From UBA969 sp041694635 (GTDB lineage: Bacteria > Planctomycetota > Planctomycetia > Gemmatales > Gemmataceae), in the NCBI GenBank assembly GCA_041694635.1, contig JBDNHI010000012.1:46902-110901 (forward strand): a stretch of DNA of 64,000 bases. Reading direction: 5' to 3'. The notes beneath the pieces were generated by a model that saw nothing but the letters and a program-made list of their open reading frames with translations, had not been told where the DNA came from and searched no databases. Shown here piece after piece: positions 1 through 9,000 of the stretch. A program made the position numbers and the translations under genes. Each line of letters starts with the position of its first letter. Position 1 is the first letter of the stretch.

Positions 1-255
1 GTTGATTCGGTGTAATTCTTGTAGGAATTGGATTCCGTCCATCCCGGGTAATTGTAAATCACATAAACAAATATCAAATCGCATTCTTTCTGCCAACTTT
101 AATCCTTCTTCCCCACTATTTGCACAGGAAACCTTGTAACCCTCCTGACTAAGATACTCCATCAGGGTTTCCCTGATAAGGAGTTCATCATCAATGACCA
201 AAACCCTTGAAAGAATTTCAGTAAGGGTAGGAAATTTCTTAGAATCGTTCATCAT
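1..255 (-). CDS. Response regulator, receiver domain (3' end outside window)
   Basis: Reading the minus strand from the ATG at 255 gives 85 residues of a CheY-like receiver domain before the window edge. The acidic pair is D22-D23 in VLVIDDE and the predicted phospho-acceptor is D66 in the motif CDLQLPGMDG. The start (ATG at 255 or at 252) lies inside the last codons of the histidine kinase gene, an overlap of 14-17 bases, so the two are surely co-transcribed and form a cognate pair. The output domain is outside the window. An NtrC-like regulator would fit the NtrB-like kinase, but that is inference. Confidence 0.9.
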   Translation of the reverse strand, partial: MMNDSKKFPTLTEILSRVLVIDDELLIRETLMEYLSQEGYKVSCANSGEEGLKLAERMRFDICLCDLQLPGMDGIQFLQELHRIN

Positions 256-1582
256 TCACCTTGTTCAATTCTGTTACGGGAGAAGGATTGTAAGTATGTA
301 AGTAAGCGGAAAATATTGCCCCGCCTCCAGATTTATGTGAATAAACGAGTCTGCCACTATGCTCATCAATGATTTTTTTAGAGACAAACAAGCCAAGCCC
401 GGTGCCATTTTTTTTTGTAGTGAAAAAAGGCTGAAATAAATTTTGAAGGCTTTCGGGTGCAACTCCAGGTCCGTTATCGCTAACTTGAAAACAAATCTCA
501 TCACGGATATAAAACAAATCGACTTCAATGTTGCCCCCACTACCGGCAGCATCAATAGCATTTAAAATTAAGTTAAGAACTACCTGAACCAATTGGTCGT
601 GCACCGCAAAAATGAAAGGAAACTCGGAGGGGATGGTTATGAGAGTAACCTTTCCTCTGGTGCGTTTGTAATACTTGGCAATATTCATAGCCTCTTGAAT
701 AACTGCGAAGGGGTTTATTTTTTTTCTATCTAAAATAGCAGGGCGAGAAAAATCCATAACTTCACGAAGTGTATCTCTAATTCTTGTGAGTTGCCCGCTC
801 ATAAGGTCAAGTTTTTCTCTAGTGTAGTCATCAATATTTTTTTTCTGAAGAATTTGTACCATTGAAAAAATCGAGGTTAGTGGGTTACCTACTTCATGAG
901 CAATTCCTGCTGCCAATAGACCAAAAGCTGCCATTTTTTCTTGCTGTAATACCTGTGCTTGCGCTTCTTGTAATTGCTTAGTCCGCTCGGAAATTCTTAC
1001 CCCTAGCTCAAGTTGATTTTTTTGTAACTCATTGTTTAAAGTTACTAACGAAAAACTGGTTTTCTTTAGTAGTGATGTTAATGCTGTGGATGCCCAGGCA
1101 ATCCATCCCATAATAATTAGATTTAAAAGAATGAGGTTTTTGCTTTGATTGTTATTGTCTTGGATGAAAAAAAGTACCCCATAACTTATGCAGTGAAATG
1201 CAAAGCAAGTTGCTGTAATTTGCGGCGAATAACGCAACGCACAACAAAGTATGGAAAGGAAATAATAATATCGAAAAGTACTGGAAATACCCTCCTCATA
1301 ATTGCAAAGTAAGGCAATGAAAAGGGATTCCATAGCAGCAATGAAAAGTGGGTAATCAGCAAGAAAAACTTCTTTTTTCCAACTGAAGTAGGTGTCAAAA
1401 ATAGTGAAGACGACGCCAATTGCTAAAATGGCATTTAAAAAGAGAATTCGATCAGTAACTGAATTATTGAAATTGGCAAGAAAATAACCAACAAGTACAC
1501 CAAACCATCTGATTTTAATAACGATGGCTTCAGCATCTAGGTCCCAAGGGGAGGGAGCAATTTTTTGTACCATATTCTTCAT
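239..1582 (-). CDS. Membrane-bound sensor histidine kinase
   Basis: This 447-residue protein has about five to six hydrophobic segments (roughly residues 22-170), then a charged coiled-coil stretch (180-215) leading into a HisKA dimerisation domain. The phospho-accepting His is H229 in AAGIAHEVGNPLTSI, a sequence typical of NtrB/ZraS-type kinases. The HATPase domain shows the N box (N337/N341), the G1 box DNGPG (369-373), FQPFFTTK, and the G2 box GTGLG (393-397). No PAS or periplasmic sensor domain is visible, so the membrane region itself probably senses the signal. The gene overlaps the downstream response regulator. The stimulus cannot be deduced. Confidence 0.93.
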   Translation of the reverse strand: MKNMVQKIAPSPWDLDAEAIVIKIRWFGVLVGYFLANFNNSVTDRILFLNAILAIGVVFTIFDTYFSWKKEVFLADYPLFIAAMESLFIALLCNYEEGISSTFRYYYFLSILCCALRYSPQITATCFAFHCISYGVLFFIQDNNNQSKNLILLNLIIMGWIAWASTALTSLLKKTSFSLVTLNNELQKNQLELGVRISERTKQLQEAQAQVLQQEKMAAFGLLAAGIAHEVGNPLTSIFSMVQILQKKNIDDYTREKLDLMSGQLTRIRDTLREVMDFSRPAILDRKKINPFAVIQEAMNIAKYYKRTRGKVTLITIPSEFPFIFAVHDQLVQVVLNLILNAIDAAGSGGNIEVDLFYIRDEICFQVSDNGPGVAPESLQNLFQPFFTTKKNGTGLGLFVSKKIIDEHSGRLVYSHKSGGGAIFSAYLHTYNPSPVTELNKVNDERF

Positions 1583-1622
1583 TATATTTTATGGTAGCAA
1601 AAATATTACTGAAAACCCTAAA

Positions 1623-2942
1623 CTAGCCAATCGGATAGGTGGTTTTTCTTCCAATGGAATAGTAAGTAAATCCAACAGACGAAAGGACTTTAGGTTCGTA
1701 AAGATTCCTGCCATCAAATATAACATTTTGCTTAAGAATCCCCGCCATAAACTGAAAGTTAGGGTTTCTGAACTCCTGCCACTCCGTAACAATAGCCAAC
1801 CCATCAGCACCTAAAAGCGCATCATAAGGCTTGCTGCAATAAGAGATTTTATCGCCATATATTGCTTTAACATTGTCCATAGCTTCGGGGTCGTGGACTT
1901 GAATTTTAGCACCCGCATTTAATAATGAATCAATTAAGACCAAAGCAGGGGCCTCCCGTATGTCGTCGGTTCGAGGCTTAAATGCCAATCCCCAGATTGC
2001 AAAAGTTAGTCCTTTAATATTATTATTGAAATGCGTAATGATTTTAGAAAAGAGGATTTCTTTTTGATGCTCGTTAACAACATCAATTGCATCAAGCATA
2101 GTAGGAGCGATGCCAATTTCTTTTGCCATATGAGCCAAAGCCCGAATGTCTTTAGGAAAACAACTGCCGCCATAGCCTGCCCCGGGAAAAAGAAATTGAA
2201 AGCCGATGCGAATGTCGTGACCAATGCCCCTGCGAACATCATTAATGTCGCCCCCCATTTTTTCGCAAAGGTTGGACATTTCATTGATGAAACTGATTTT
2301 AGTAGCAAGCATAGCGTTCGCAGCATATTTGGTCATTTCGGCACTTTCAGGTGACATAATAAGCAAAGGGCGTTCGGTTCTTAAAAACGGAGCATAAAGT
2401 TCCTTGAAAATATCAGTTACCTCGGGTGATCGAATGCCAACCACAATCCTGTCTGGCTTAGTACAATCTTCAATAGCAGCGCCTTCCTTAAGGAATTCTG
2501 GGTTACTGCAAATATGAATGGTAAATTTCGAGTTAGCGTCGACAATATCTTTAACTTTTTTATTTGTTCCAACCGGAACGGTACTTTTTATTATGACAAT
2601 TTTTGTTTTATTTGCAGCCAATGCGATGGCTTTTGCAACCATAAAAACAGTGGAAAGATCTGCCGCTCCTGAATCACTTTGAGGCGTTCCAACAGCAATA
2701 AAAACCAAGTCGTTTTCTTGAATACCTTTTTGAAGATCTGTTGTGAATGAAAGCCTGCCATCTCTGGTATTGCGTTGTACCATCTCAAGTAAACCAGGTT
2801 CATAAATGGGAATTTTCCCCTTTTGCAGAATCTCAATCTTAGATGCATCCTTGTCGATACAAGTAACTTCATTGCCACTATCTGCAAAACAAGTTCCGGT
2901 TACTAAGCCAACATATCCAGTTCCAACGACAGCGATTTTCAT
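1623..2942 (-). CDS. ugd: UDP-glucose 6-dehydrogenase
   Basis: This enzyme oxidises UDP-glucose to UDP-glucuronate with two NAD+ and supplies acidic sugars for exopolysaccharide or cell-surface glycans. The 439-residue length is normal for the UDP-glucose/GDP-mannose dehydrogenase family. The N-terminal Rossmann motif is GTGYVG (7-12), and the catalytic cysteine is C261 in PGAGYGGSCFPKD. The conserved STVPVGT and NPEFLKEG motifs are present. It lies 25 bases downstream of the GDP-deoxymannose reductase-like gene on the same strand, in a run of three sugar-nucleotide genes. A GDP-mannose dehydrogenase specificity is less likely but cannot be excluded by motif alone. Confidence 0.92.
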   Translation of the reverse strand: MKIAVVGTGYVGLVTGTCFADSGNEVTCIDKDASKIEILQKGKIPIYEPGLLEMVQRNTRDGRLSFTTDLQKGIQENDLVFIAVGTPQSDSGAADLSTVFMVAKAIALAANKTKIVIIKSTVPVGTNKKVKDIVDANSKFTIHICSNPEFLKEGAAIEDCTKPDRIVVGIRSPEVTDIFKELYAPFLRTERPLLIMSPESAEMTKYAANAMLATKISFINEMSNLCEKMGGDINDVRRGIGHDIRIGFQFLFPGAGYGGSCFPKDIRALAHMAKEIGIAPTMLDAIDVVNEHQKEILFSKIITHFNNNIKGLTFAIWGLAFKPRTDDIREAPALVLIDSLLNAGAKIQVHDPEAMDNVKAIYGDKISYCSKPYDALLGADGLAIVTEWQEFRNPNFQFMAGILKQNVIFDGRNLYEPKVLSSVGFTYYSIGRKTTYPIG

Positions 2943-2967
2943 TTTGAATCCTTCAAAATTTATAATA

Positions 2968-3960
2968 TTACGAAGCTAAAATTCGGCGCCAATAGTTAAG
3001 GGTATCTAAAAGCGAGGTTTCGAGATTAATGGTGGGCATCCAGTTTAGGGTACTTACTAACTTTTTATTTCCTACTATTAATTTGGTAGGAGGTATTAGG
3101 TAAGAATCTGCAGGGGTTTCCTCAATTTTAATATTACCAACCTTGCTAAGTGAAACGAGCAAATGTAAGGCATCAGCAATATTAAAGTTTTTCCCCGAGC
3201 CTATGTTATAAACTTCCCCAGGTTTTCCATAAAGCATTAAGCCTGCATAAGCTTTTACGGTATCTCGGACATCGGTGAGGTCACGAAAAGCAGAAAGCGG
3301 ACCAGTTTTTATTACAGGATTATTTCCCGAAGATTCAATCTGAGCAATTTGTTTTGCAAAACTCGCAATCGCAAAATCTACAGATTGCCTAGGGCCGATA
3401 TGGTTAAATGGCCTCGTCCGAATAATATCGATTTTGTCGGTCTTCCAAACTTGGTAACCAAGTAAGTCTGCAGCAGCCTTGCTTGCAGCATATGGACTTT
3501 CAGGAAGTAATTCTGAATCTTCGTTTTTAATTTCATTATCGAATTGGGCAGAACCATAAACCAAACCCGAACCTACAAAAACAACTCTAGGTTTGCCTCC
3601 CCATTTTTTTATCGCTTGATAAAGAACTTGTGTGGAACCAAGGTTCCCTTGCCAAGTATCATTCTGATTGCTAAATGATTTTCCCGTTTGGGCGAAGCCA
3701 GCAAGATGATAAATATGATCTGGATTGATATCGCTTAGTAGGGATGCAAGTTGACTTTCATCCAGCAGTGTAGAAGTATGTAGGGGCACTTGAAGAAGAT
3801 GTTGGGGAAGATGCTGAGGCCAAGTTTCCGACCTGCTTAAGCCGTGAAGATCTATATCACTTTGCAGTAGCAAATGTTCCGCTAAAAACGATCCAGCAAA
3901 ACCAGTAATTCCAGTTATAAGAACCCTAGTCTTATCATTTATTCGGTTAACGGTTGCCAT
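2968..3960 (-). CDS. NAD(P)-dependent sugar epimerase/dehydratase, GDP-6-deoxy-mannose reductase-like
   Basis: This is an extended short-chain dehydrogenase that acts on nucleotide sugars. With the ATG at 3960 the protein is 330 residues. An earlier in-frame start at 4038 would lie deep inside the preceding gene and adds no conserved sequence. The Rossmann motif GITGFAGSF sits near the N terminus and the catalytic Tyr/Lys pair is in SPYAASKAAAD. IRTRPFNHIGPRQ and the pattern of the C-terminal half resemble GDP-4-keto-6-deoxy-D-mannose reductase (RMD), which makes GDP-rhamnose. The exact substrate is inferred. It overlaps the dTDP-glucose dehydratase gene by 14 bases, so the pair is translationally linked. 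Confidence 0.82.
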   Translation of the reverse strand: MATVNRINDKTRVLITGITGFAGSFLAEHLLLQSDIDLHGLSRSETWPQHLPQHLLQVPLHTSTLLDESQLASLLSDINPDHIYHLAGFAQTGKSFSNQNDTWQGNLGSTQVLYQAIKKWGGKPRVVFVGSGLVYGSAQFDNEIKNEDSELLPESPYAASKAAADLLGYQVWKTDKIDIIRTRPFNHIGPRQSVDFAIASFAKQIAQIESSGNNPVIKTGPLSAFRDLTDVRDTVKAYAGLMLYGKPGEVYNIGSGKNFNIADALHLLVSLSKVGNIKIEETPADSYLIPPTKLIVGNKKLVSTLNWMPTINLETSLLDTLNYWRRILAS

Positions 3961-4957
3961 ATTGCTTTTGATAATATGAGAGATAATCACCCGTACGAAT
4001 TGAATTAACCCAATCTGCATTTGCAAGGTACCAATCAACAGTTTGCTTTAAGCCTTCTTCAAAAATATAAGTTGGTTTCCAGCCTAATTCCGTTTCCGCC
4101 TTAGAACAATCAATGGCGTATCGCTTATCGTGGCCCGGCCTATCTTTGACATAGCGGATAAGCGAATCAGGTTTATTTAAAGATTTAAGGAGAGCGTGGG
4201 TTAATTCAAGGTTAGTGCGTTCACTTTTGCCACCTAGGTTATAAACTTCGCCAAGTTTTCCTTTGCGCCAAACGGCGTGAATTCCAGCACAATGATCTTT
4301 GACATGAATCCAATCACGAACATTAGATCCATCGCCATAAACGGGAACTTGTTCGTTTCGTTGAAGATTACTAATAAAAAGTGGTATCAGTTTTTCGGGG
4401 AACTGGTACGGCCCATAATTGTTAGAACATCGTGTGGTAAGTGCGGGAAATCCAAAAGTGTGGAAATAACTGCGAACAATAAGATCAGAAGCAGCTTTGC
4501 TTGCAGAGTATGGACTGTTAGGCGCAATCGGAGTTTCCTCTGTGAAGAACCCGGTATCGCCCAAACTGCCATAAACTTCATCGGTAGAGACATGAACAAA
4601 ACGCTTAATCTGGTGAGATTTAGCAGAATCAAGCAGAACCTGCGTGCCAACTACATTACTTTGAATAAAAGGTCCCGAATCAAGAATGCTGCGGTCAACA
4701 TGACTTTCAGCGGCAAAATGAATAATCGAAGTAACGCCTTCTTTTAAAGCTTCGTCAACATCTTTTCTATCAGCGATATCGCCTTTAACGAATTTAAGCC
4801 TAGGATGTTTTTCTAAATCTTTAAGGTTTGCAAGGTTTCCTGCATAGGTAAGGAAGTCGAAGTTGATGACTTCAACATCGGGCTCAATCTCTAAAATTAG
4901 GCGGATGAAATTACTGCCAATAAAACCGCAACCCCCTGTAACAACAATCTTTTCCAT
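3947..4957 (-). CDS. rfbB: dTDP-glucose 4,6-dehydratase
   Basis: This enzyme converts dTDP-glucose to dTDP-4-keto-6-deoxyglucose, the first committed step towards dTDP-rhamnose and other deoxysugars. The 336-residue protein carries the NAD-binding motif GGCGFIGSNF (8-17), the family signature HFAAESHVDRS (80-90), the catalytic TDE triad T125-D126-E127 in STDEVYGS, and Y150/K154 in YSASK. RCSNNYGPYQFPEKL is also diagnostic. It is the first gene of a three-gene minus-strand run of sugar-nucleotide enzymes and reads away from the HU-family gene. The rest of the rhamnose pathway (rmlA, C, D) is not in the window. Confidence 0.93.
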   Translation of the reverse strand: MEKIVVTGGCGFIGSNFIRLILEIEPDVEVINFDFLTYAGNLANLKDLEKHPRLKFVKGDIADRKDVDEALKEGVTSIIHFAAESHVDRSILDSGPFIQSNVVGTQVLLDSAKSHQIKRFVHVSTDEVYGSLGDTGFFTEETPIAPNSPYSASKAASDLIVRSYFHTFGFPALTTRCSNNYGPYQFPEKLIPLFISNLQRNEQVPVYGDGSNVRDWIHVKDHCAGIHAVWRKGKLGEVYNLGGKSERTNLELTHALLKSLNKPDSLIRYVKDRPGHDKRYAIDCSKAETELGWKPTYIFEEGLKQTVDWYLANADWVNSIRTGDYLSYYQKQYGNR

Positions 4958-5083
4958 AAGTATTCCTTAAAAATAGCGAAGTAATAAGTGTAAGAATTAA
5001 CTTTTTTCGAGTAGGTTTGGGAAGATCATTTTTATGAGTAAAGGTGAAAAAAGTCACTTAAGACTGGATTATGCGATTTTATC

Positions 5084-5112
5084 TTGACATAATCTGTAAC
5101 ACTATTTAACTT
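5084..5112 (+). promoter_or_regulatory. Possible sigma-70-type promoter for the HU-family gene
   Basis: A perfect -35 hexamer TTGACA (5084-5089) is followed after 17 bases by TAACTT (5107-5112), a weak -10 match. It lies about 60 bases upstream of the start of the HU-family gene. Planctomycete promoter consensus is poorly defined, so this is tentative. Confidence 0.33.
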
Positions 5113-5172
5113 TAAGTCTTGTGAGGGACTACAGTTAAAGTATTTCTTCAGAACCTATCAGGAGTGGTGCCT

Positions 5173-5535
5173 GTGACAAAAAAAGAAATCGTTAAACAGA
5201 TCTCTGACAAAATCGGTTTAACACAGCTTAAAACCAAAGAAATTGTGCAACAAACCTTTGATGCGATTGTTGATACCCTTTTAGAAATCGGGCGCATTGA
5301 GCTAAGAAATTTCGGGGTTTTTGAAGTAAAAAAGCGCAAAGCTCGCAAGGCTAGAAACCCCAGAACGGGCGAACGCGTTGATGTTCCCCCCAAATATGTG
5401 GTTACCTTCAAGCCCGGCAAGGAAATGGAAGAAAGAGTCAAAAATCTCTCTACTTTACCTATAGACCCAAGCAGTCATGTTATTGTCTTAGGTGATGGCG
5501 ATGACAGTCCAAGTTCACCAGAACAAAGAAATTAG
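5173..5535 (+). CDS. HU/IHF-family DNA-binding protein
   Basis: This is a small nucleoid-associated protein that binds and bends DNA as a dimer. The body of about 90 residues has the whole fold: an N-terminal helix pair (KKEIVKQISDKIGLTQLKTKEIV), the core IELRNFGVFEVKKRKARKARNP, and the DNA-wrapping arm ending in RNPRTGE. A further acidic, Ser/Pro-rich tail of about 30 residues (ending DDSPSSPEQRN) is longer than usual. Three GTG codons (5164, 5167, 5173) compete as starts. I chose 5173 because AGGAG at 5160-5164 is then 8 bases upstream, giving 120 residues. IHF-like versus HU-like cannot be settled here. Confidence 0.9.
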   Translation: MTKKEIVKQISDKIGLTQLKTKEIVQQTFDAIVDTLLEIGRIELRNFGVFEVKKRKARKARNPRTGERVDVPPKYVVTFKPGKEMEERVKNLSTLPIDPSSHVIVLGDGDDSPSSPEQRN

Positions 5536-5775
5536 GCTATTTGATTCTCAATAAACAAATGTTTACAAATTAAAACTATAACCTGGGAAAGTTATTTGCT
5601 TGCCCAATTTGCCTCTCAGGTAAATTCAGATTTTCTGTCACTTTTCTCCTCAAGCTTAAATCCCTTACTTCCGATAAATCCTTTAGGCGTAGTTGAGTTC
5701 TCAATTAAAAATAATTGAACAACTACTTCTTAGACCTTAGGGGTAAGGTCTTGATAGAATTCTAGGGGGTTCGTT

Positions 5776-5994
5776 ATGAGCCGTTTATTTTTGTTCGCTT
5801 CAATAAGTTTCGTTATTCTTTGCAACACCGGTTGCCTAATCAATGCTTATTCATCCGATCCAAGTATGAGGATGAAGGCATTAGTTAACCAATCAGAAGA
5901 TTTACGCCAAATTGAACAAGAATGGTCAAGAATATGGTTTACAGATCATCCTTCTCACCTTACCAACGAGCGAGTAGATGGCGGTTTGCAATAA
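5776..5994 (+). CDS. Small conserved lipoprotein
   Basis: This is a 72-residue protein with a hydrophobic N terminus and a lipobox-like end (LCNTGC, C at about residue 20), so it is probably an exported, lipid-anchored peptide. The remainder contains LRQIEQEWSRIWFTDHPSHL and ends in RVDGGLQ. I recall similar short proteins being common across planctomycetes, but no function is known to me. A strong ribosome-binding site (TAGGGGG) precedes the ATG. It stands alone between the HU-family gene and a convergent haem-protein gene. The 240 bases upstream (5536-5775) are A+T-rich and hold no gene that I can see. Confidence 0.75.
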   Translation: MSRLFLFASISFVILCNTGCLINAYSSDPSMRMKALVNQSEDLRQIEQEWSRIWFTDHPSHLTNERVDGGLQ

Positions 5995-6018
5995 AATTTA
6001 AAGTAAGTTGAAGCTTTA

Positions 6019-6049
6019 AACCCAAGTCTTATTTTTTAAGACTTGGGTT
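6019..6049. terminator. Perfect 13-bp hairpin overlapping the end of the haem-protein gene
   Basis: AACCCAAGTCTTA (6019-6031) is exactly complementary to TAAGACTTGGGTT (6037-6049), with a five-base T loop. The right arm and loop encode the last codons of the minus-strand haem-protein gene, and the left arm contains its stop codon. It also lies 25 bases after the plus-strand lipoprotein gene, so it could terminate both convergent transcripts. No long U tract follows on either strand. Confidence 0.6.
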
Positions 6050-9000
6050 GTAGGCGTTTATGAAACATCGAATCTCATCACCTGAAAAACGCAAGAAAAA
6101 CCCTAAAGGCTTGCTTTCTTTAGGGAAGTTAAGTCGAATCTGATTGGGCCCTTCTTGTAAATCTAATTCATAATCTAAGGCGTAATCCGAAACTTTTATA
6201 GACTTGATTGACATAAAATCTGAACCAAATTGTAAATCAAACTTATCTTGAGTTGTTATTGAAACAGTTGTCTTTGCTCGCTTCCTACTGAATAAATAAA
6301 AATCGAAAGTAAAATCTTCTTTAAGAATCTGGTTACCGATAGAAATATTAAAAAAACCATTTGTTGAACAAGTTTGAAGTTTAGCCTGAATGATGTCTGA
6401 ATCTTTAAAGGTTAGAACGCCAGTTACGCCAACGCCCTGAAGTTGTTTTTCATTGTCTGGCGATTTAAGAAAAGCGATGAGATCAGCAAGATCATTATAA
6501 CTTAGAGAAGTGGAAAAAGAATCAGGCATAAGCGATATTTTTAACGGGTTCAGTGAGAGGATTTCATCTTGTTTAATTTTCAAGATTTCGCCATCAATAT
6601 CAACAAATAAAGGTTGGTTATCCTTACCCAAAATTTTAAGAACCGTAAGAGTTTTGCCTAGTATTGTTTTTAACTCAAAAGAATGATAACCCGTTTTTAT
6701 TTCGTGCGATGGGTCTAAAATCGAACGAGTAAGTTTTGAAGTCTCAACCAAGTTTAGCTTGCCTAGGTCTGGCCCTATAGGAAATCCTGTCCCTCCTAAA
6801 GAATGACATTTCAAACAAGTTGCGCTTTTAGAACCGAGAAAAATATCTTTGCCTCGTTCTGCACTGCCATTGGCTTTAATATGGTTTTCAAAGAGCTGGA
6901 TTTTTTTTGAGTTGTCATTAGAAAGGAGCTCTTTTTTAAGAAGTAAACTGTTGAAATTTCCCCCTTCATCTAGTTTTGCACCATACTTTTTTAAACTTTC
7001 TGAAATCAATGGTAGTTCACTAGGTTCAACCTGACTCGAATTATAATAGTGAAAAATAGACTTAGAACCCTTTGGATCATTAAGAAGTAATTGCAAAGTT
7101 TTCTTTTTTAATTCATCGGGCGTTAAGACAGATCCTAGTAGGTTTAAAGCAATTTCGTATCTAAGTTTATTTTGAACTTTGAATAAGAATTGGAGTGCTG
7201 CTAGCTTAACTCTTGTGCTTTCTTTGGAAGATCGAACCCCCGTAAGAATACTTTGAATTAGAGGTACAGTTGTTTCTTGTTTTAAGTCTGCTAATGCCTC
7301 GCAAAGGGCAACTTTTTCATCATCAGAAATGCTTTGGCTGGCAAGCGAGTCGGTGAGTTTTTTAGAAAAAGTAGTAATCTTTGCAGCCTTAATCAAATTA
7401 ATTGCAGCGATTTTTATTTTCATATCTGAATGGCTTAAACATTTAGCAATCCAACTTTCAAGGTTGCCAAATGCTAAATCTGGGAAACCACTTAGCGCTT
7501 CTAAAGCAGCAATATTTACCTGAGCATCGGTTTCTATATCTTTAGAAAGAAAGTTGCAAAGTTTGAGAAATTCAAGTTGATTTAAATGCTGGTAGTTCTT
7601 TAAACCGTGAAGTAAGTCAACGATGTCGGTTGTGCCAATATTAGGATTTTCGAGCCATACGATTAAAGCCGCCAAGGAAGATTCGGTATGCATAAGATTT
7701 TGGGTTTCGAGTACTTTTCGAATATCTTTTTTAACGCCAGTATCTCCAACCGCAAGAATGCGCTCGGTAGCAATATTACCAGAAAATTCGAGTCCGCTGG
7801 CGAAAGAATGGAGCAGTCGAAAATCGGTACCTTCGTAAAATAAGATTGAAATAATAAGGCTTTCGGCTGCCCCAGGAGCATTGATTTTCCCCATTGCAAT
7901 TGCAACTGCTTCTCGAATCATAGGCGATTCCGTGCCTAATTGTTTAAGAAGTGCATTAGATGCCGATTCGCTTCCCAAGCTTGCAAATCTTCCTAGATAC
8001 TGTGCAGAAAGAATCTGCAGTTCGGGTTCACCACTATCTAAAATAATTTCAAATGCAGTTTGTATTTCGTTATTCCACTGATGTGCAAGAACTTGCATTG
8101 CATATAGTTTTGAACTTGCATCTTTATCTTCGTCAGCCAGTAACTTTAATAAAGCAGGTGAAGACTCTTTTCCTTTTAAGACCAGAGTATCACGAGCGCG
8201 TGCTTTAATAAAACTATCGCTAGATTCTAAAAGTGAAATCAAATCAGGGACTTTCTTAGCCTCAAATGCTTTGCTTGCATTAAATTCTCGAAGGGTAGAA
8301 GGCGGAAGATCTTTGGTGCCTTGCCAAGTTAGGCGAAGAATTCTGCCCCCCGTTCCAGTACCAGACGACCCATAGCTGCAACCTTTATCTACGACATAAA
8401 GTGCACCATCGGGGCCCTGAGTGATTTGGGAAGGGAAAAAACCAAGGTTTTGTGAACTTAAAAACGAATAATACTCGCTCGAATGGAAAGAACTTTTATC
8501 AACCGCTGGGGTAACTCCCAAAATTTCTTGAGAGGTTTCATCAACAATAAGCAAAAGATTTTTGTACTTGTCTGGAAGTTTAATGTCGGAGTATGCGTGA
8601 GATGAAATTGCCAAAGTTTTAGGGAAATTAATGACCGAGGAAGGCGCATCATCACCTTCATTAATAATTCTAAAAAGATCTGGGCTATTGAACTGGTTAT
8701 TTCGATGAACTTTCCAACCAAAATCGTACCCTTCGGTTAGGTGCAAGAGCCTAGCCCCTGCAGAATTGTTACCGTTTGAAATCATCTGGTCGACGAAAAA
8801 TAAATTGCCTAGATGATCAAAAGTAAGCGTGCCTTGGGTTTGCCTTAATCCTCTGCAAAAAAGCTGGAGGAAAGTTCCATCAGATTTGCAGCGAGCAATT
8901 CCACCACTTCCAGAGGTGTAAATTTTCGACCCATCGGTTCCTTGGAGTACCGTAAAATCTGGGGGGAAATGAAAGTAAAGCCAACCATCTGGTGCAAAAG

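Noticed and set aside
4277..4747. 156-codon plus-strand frame antisense to rfbB
   Set aside because: Shadow of a firmly identified enzyme gene; no independent support.
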